Shown here piece by piece: positions 6,201 through 8,139 of a stretch of 8,139 bases of DNA; position 1 is the stretch's first letter, and the number at the start of each line of letters is the position of its first letter. The position numbers and the translations under genes are program-made. This DNA is from Silvimonas sp. (GTDB lineage Bacteria > Pseudomonadota > Gammaproteobacteria > Burkholderiales > Chitinibacteraceae), in the NCBI GenBank assembly GCA_030151005.1, contig JASLES010000328.1:1-8139 (forward strand), read 5' to 3'. Below the pieces are notes generated by a model. The model was not told where the DNA came from. It saw only the letters and a program-made list of their open reading frames with translations, and ran no database searches.

Positions 6201-6247
6201 TGACGGTGTGGTCACGTCAGGCTGGAACTGACGCTTTTGGGGCGTCA
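6201..6247. promoter_or_regulatory. Operator-like array of four alternating TGACG/CGTCA half-sites at 14-bp spacing
   Basis: TGACG at 6201-6205, CGTCA at 6215-6219, TGACG at 6229-6233 and CGTCA at 6243-6247, each separated by exactly 9 bases. This makes two palindromes TGACG-N9-CGTCA one after the other; the second has arms extended to CTGACGC-N7-GCGTCAG (6228-6248). The array fills the space between the terminator of the upstream lipoprotein gene and the mtaD start (54-107 bases upstream of the ATG). The layout fits two bound dimers of a transcription factor controlling mtaD-ubiG-mupP. Neither the regulator nor the promoter is identified; the second palindrome could also fold as an RNA hairpin. 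Confidence 0.5.
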
Positions 6248-6254
6248 GAAAAAC

Positions 6255-6282
6255 AAAAAGCCGACCTTGCGGTCGGCTTTTT
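6255..6282 (-). terminator. Rho-independent terminator of the small lipoprotein gene
   Basis: AAAAAGCCGACC at 6255-6266 and its complement GGTCGGCTTTTT at 6271-6282 form a 12-bp stem with a 4-base loop. On the minus strand it ends in a T run followed by TTTTTC. It lies 17 bases after the lipoprotein stop and insulates that gene from mtaD. Its A/T flanks could work in both directions, but no plus-strand gene ends here. Confidence 0.9.
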
Positions 6283-6299
6283 TGCTTGCGCACCAAGAA

Positions 6300-6530
6300 T
6301 TACTTGGCAGCGGAAGCGTCCGAAGCAGCAGCATCGGAAGCAGCCGGAGCAGCAGCAGCGTCAGAAGCGGCAGCAGCGTCGGAAGCCGGAGCGGCAGCAG
6401 CGTCGGAAGCGGCCGGAGCGGAAGCTTCAGCAGCCGGAGCGGAAGCGTCAGCAGCAGGGGCTTCATCTTTCTTGCCGCAAGCGGTGAGGGCCAGGGCCAG
6501 CAGGGCAGCAACGAGCAGAGACTGTTTCAT
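6300..6530 (-). CDS. Small Ala/Ser/Asp-rich lipoprotein of unknown function
   Basis: 76 residues. A signal peptide with K2, a hydrophobic core (LLVAALLALAL) and the lipobox L15-T16-A17-C18 predicts lipidation at C18; G19, K20 and K21 follow, so Asp is not at +2 and outer-membrane sorting is likely. The mature 59 residues are almost entirely Ala, Ser, Asp and Pro, with repeats of ASDAAA (S42, S50, S56, S65, S70 each followed by Asp) and ASAPAA (29-40). This suggests an extended, acidic, disordered tail rather than a folded domain. A purine-rich stretch AAGGTAAGAAG precedes the ATG. A strong terminator follows, so the gene is probably monocistronic. Comparable Ala-rich small lipoproteins occur in betaproteobacteria without known function. 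It could be a periplasmic spacer or anchor; I do not assign a role. Confidence 0.85.
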   Translation of the reverse strand: MKQSLLVAALLALALTACGKKDEAPAADASAPAAEASAPAASDAAAAPASDAAAASDAAAAPAASDAAASDASAAK

Positions 6531-6652
6531 TCTTCTTACCTTTAGCAGAATGGGTTGGACAAGTAAATTTCAATACAGCAGTTGTTTGGCTATCGACCGT
6601 TGATCGATGGCTATTTGGAAACCAGTTACATCACTGACGACCGACGGGCGGA

Positions 6653-6661
6653 ATTCTAGCA
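6653..6661 (-). promoter_or_regulatory. Candidate extended -10 promoter element for the lipoprotein gene
   Basis: On the minus strand TGC-TAGAAT matches the extended -10 pattern TGn-TATAAT at 4 of 6 hexamer positions plus TG. No good -35 is seen at 17 bases (CTACCC). It would give a leader of about 115 bases for the lipoprotein mRNA. A TTGACG at 6734-6729 is another possible -35 but lacks a matching -10. Confidence 0.3.
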
Positions 6662-6738
6662 CGATTTGAATAAAAGGGTAGCGTCCCTGGCGCACCAAAC
6701 TGCGGCACGTAGAGATTTTTACAACAATCGTCAAATCC

Positions 6739-7209
6739 TTATAAATCAAGCCTGCGCCAATCTGATGACGGTATAGAACATTCCCAAGCAAGATCAAAGG
6801 CTTGACGAAGGCGCGTTGCTTCTTGCCGGTCATCGTCTGTCTCGCCTTTGGCCCAATCAAAGTGACATCGTCTTACAAATCGTTGCATATCAGCCAGAAT
6901 AAATGGCATCAACGCCGTTGGCATATCCGGATTTGCCAAATGCATGATCAATTTCTGGTTTTGTAAATTGGCCAATTGCAACAGCAACGGGCATTGCGTG
7001 GCGATGAAATCACCCGAACGGGCCAGCAGGCGGATCTGTGCTGCCGGGTTGCGAGCCAGCAAATCTGCCATGGCTTGCGTCACGGCGCGGTCATTCAGGC
7101 CGCATGCACTGAAGTCGTGCTCAAACAAAATCAGGCTTCCCCGCGCACTTTGCAGCAGCAGGAGCGTTTGCTCCCGATAATCTTTGTACGTATCAAATTT
7201 TGCCGGCAT
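6739..7209 (-). CDS. DUF7931-like protein encoded downstream of roxA
   Basis: 156 residues from ATG 7209, which overlaps the last 17 bases of roxA in another frame; the longer open frame (from 7347) only runs through the coding region of roxA. The protein has no signal peptide or membrane segment. The order of features is an N-terminal helix (REQTLLLLQSARGS), a strand ending ILFEHDFSACGLNDRAVTQAMADLL (about 25-49), another strand AQIRLLARS (about 55-63), then a helix, and a C-terminal region with an RRCHFDWAKGETDDDRQ stretch and a Trp-rich end. This strand-helix pattern resembles the DUF7931 domain found alone or fused to GNAT acetyltransferases in beta- and gammaproteobacteria, possibly a degenerate phospholipase-D-like fold. 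The family call is from memory of sequence patterns. The overlap with roxA suggests a coupled operon; the start has only a weak ribosome site (GGGTA). Confidence 0.7.
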   Translation of the reverse strand: MPAKFDTYKDYREQTLLLLQSARGSLILFEHDFSACGLNDRAVTQAMADLLARNPAAQIRLLARSGDFIATQCPLLLQLANLQNQKLIMHLANPDMPTALMPFILADMQRFVRRCHFDWAKGETDDDRQEATRLRQAFDLAWECSIPSSDWRRLDL

Positions 7210-8139
7210 GCAGGTACCCGTAGTCGTAGCAGGTATAGAGGGCTTCCAGAATGTCATCATCATAGCTGGCTGCCGGCAAACGGCGGGCGTCTGCCAGCTT
7301 GCGCAGGGCCGGCAAGGCGGCAGGGCTGATTTCCAGTTCTTCGCCATTGATGAAGACCTGTTCGCCCTCGTACAACATTTGCGATTTCAGATCGAGGTAG
7401 ACGCCGTGTTGGGCCACTTGTTCTGCAAATTCGTCAAAATCCTGTGGCTCTTCGGGTGGGTTGTAGAACACATGCGCTTTGGGCTCGGTGAAATAACGGC
7501 CAATAAACTTGCGCACGTCTCCTTCGGTCCATGTCAGTTGCGTGAGCATGTGTTCAATTTTGCGCACAAACGCGAGGTCAATCTCCCCCGGGCGGTCCGT
7601 TGGTGTGCGTTCGGGGTCACCGTAAATGCCGGTCAGGCGCAGCTCATCCTGCAGGTATTCCAGAAACTTGCCGACGATCTCTTGTTCTGTCGGTGCCCTG
7701 AAACCAATCGAGTACGTCATGCCCGGTTCTAGCGCTACGCCATAGTGGGCATATTTGGGCGGCAGGTAGAGCATGTCGCCGTGATCCAGAATCCACTCTT
7801 GTTCCGGATTGAAATCACGCAACACGCGGATTGGCGCATCCTCGACAAAGTTGCCGGCGTCGTCGCTGGAGATCTGCCAGCGTTTTTTACCGCCTACCTG
7901 CAACAAAAAGACATCGTAAGAGTCGTAATGCGGGCCAACCGTGCCGCCAGGTGGCGCATAAGAGATCATCAGATCATCAAGGCGCGTGTAGGGCAGGAAA
8001 TTGAACTCGTACAACAGGTCGGCAATGTGGGGTACATGATGATTGACGTTCTGAACCAGCACCGTCCAGTCGCTTTGTGGCAAGCGCTCAAACCGGCTGG
8101 GCCGGAATGGCCCGCGTTCCATGGACCAGCGTTGGTCGC
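7193..8139 (-). CDS. roxA: Ribosomal protein L16 arginine hydroxylase RoxA/YcfD (JmjC 2-oxoglutarate oxygenase), N-terminus cut by window edge
   Basis: An Fe(II)/2-oxoglutarate oxygenase that hydroxylates an arginine of ribosomal protein L16. 314 residues are visible. The frame stays open to 8139; the ATG at 8122 is not the real start because the codons upstream (DQRWS) continue the family alignment, and by comparison with E. coli YcfD roughly 55-60 N-terminal residues are missing. The JmjC/cupin core shows DDLMISYAPPGGTVGPHYDSYD with the Fe ligands HxD (H65 and D67 counted from the M at 8122), GGKKRWQI, GDMLYLPP and the distal ligand in YAHYG (H126), then YSIGFRAPT. The C-terminal half (about 150-309) is the dimerisation and winged-helix part, ending in a tyrosine-rich tail. 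All three iron ligands are present. Its end overlaps the following gene by 17 bases. Confidence 0.93.
   Translation of the reverse strand, partial: DQRWSMERGPFRPSRFERLPQSDWTVLVQNVNHHVPHIADLLYEFNFLPYTRLDDLMISYAPPGGTVGPHYDSYDVFLLQVGGKKRWQISSDDAGNFVEDAPIRVLRDFNPEQEWILDHGDMLYLPPKYAHYGVALEPGMTYSIGFRAPTEQEIVGKFLEYLQDELRLTGIYGDPERTPTDRPGEIDLAFVRKIEHMLTQLTWTEGDVRKFIGRYFTEPKAHVFYNPPEEPQDFDEFAEQVAQHGVYLDLKSQMLYEGEQVFINGEELEISPAALPALRKLADARRLPAASYDDDILEALYTCYDYGYLHAGKI

Noticed and set aside
6142..6260. Possible SAH or SAM riboswitch in the mtaD leader
   Set aside because: Considered because of the gene's substrate, but the leader lacks the conserved core I would expect of the SAH riboswitch; the regular half-sites fit a DNA operator better.
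6245..6603. Leu-rich, Ser-rich and Ala-rich frames on both strands around the lipoprotein gene
   Set aside because: They are alternative readings of the same low-complexity repeat. Only the frame 6300-6530 has a signal peptide, a lipobox, a ribosome site and a matching terminator.
6570..6860. A 96-codon minus-strand frame in the region upstream of the lipoprotein gene
   Set aside because: It overlaps the end of the DUF7931-like gene in another frame and shows no family features or ribosome site.
7210..7347. Longer version of the DUF7931-like protein starting at 7347
   Set aside because: The extra 46 residues lie wholly inside roxA coding sequence and have no family resemblance; ATG 7209 begins the conserved part.

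Overview
The window looks like chromosomal DNA from a betaproteobacterium, most likely of the order Neisseriales (Chromobacteriaceae-like). The reasons are the two-gene order ubiG-mupP next to an MTA/SAH deaminase, the tmRNA tag ANDETYALAA that is usual for this group, a RoxA-type ribosomal oxygenase, and the high-GC, alanine-rich coding style. The taxonomic placement is inference from these signals, not from a search. Nearly all genes lie on the minus strand; only one (acuI) is on the plus strand.

Left edge (1-1200): a P4-type tyrosine recombinase gene runs off the left end. It starts just downstream of the 3' end of ssrA, in the same orientation, which is the classic arrangement of a genomic island or prophage integrated into the 3' end of the tmRNA gene. 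The 195 bases between int and ssrA hold a nested inverted repeat with direct repeats next to the int start, a hairpin terminator for ssrA, and a perfect 9-bp inverted repeat next to the ssrA 3' end. The cargo of the element lies outside the window, so its nature cannot be judged.

Centre-left (1200-3372): ssrA (tmRNA) with its own promoter; a hotdog-fold thioesterase of the THEM6-like type; then, divergently, acuI, an acrylyl-CoA reductase/YhdH-type MDR oxidoreductase. A perfect 16-bp stem terminator separates acuI from the convergent genes to its right.

Centre (3386-6247): a minus-strand operon mtaD-ubiG-mupP. MtaD deaminates methylthioadenosine or S-adenosylhomocysteine, UbiG is the SAM-dependent O-methyltransferase of ubiquinone synthesis (producing SAH), and the third gene is a HAD phosphatase that resembles MupP (MurNAc-6-phosphate phosphatase) more than Gph. 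Upstream of mtaD there are four TGACG/CGTCA half-sites of alternating orientation at an exact 14-bp spacing, a probable operator that I cannot assign to a regulator.

Right (6255-8139): a small lipoprotein with a very low-complexity Ala/Ser/Asp tail, then an overlapping pair: roxA (2-oxoglutarate oxygenase acting on ribosomal protein L16, N-terminus cut by the window edge) and a downstream 156-aa protein resembling the DUF7931 family. Apart from the island boundary, the operator-like array and the lipoprotein, this is largely ordinary core genome. I did not find a complete, clearly undescribed system in it.
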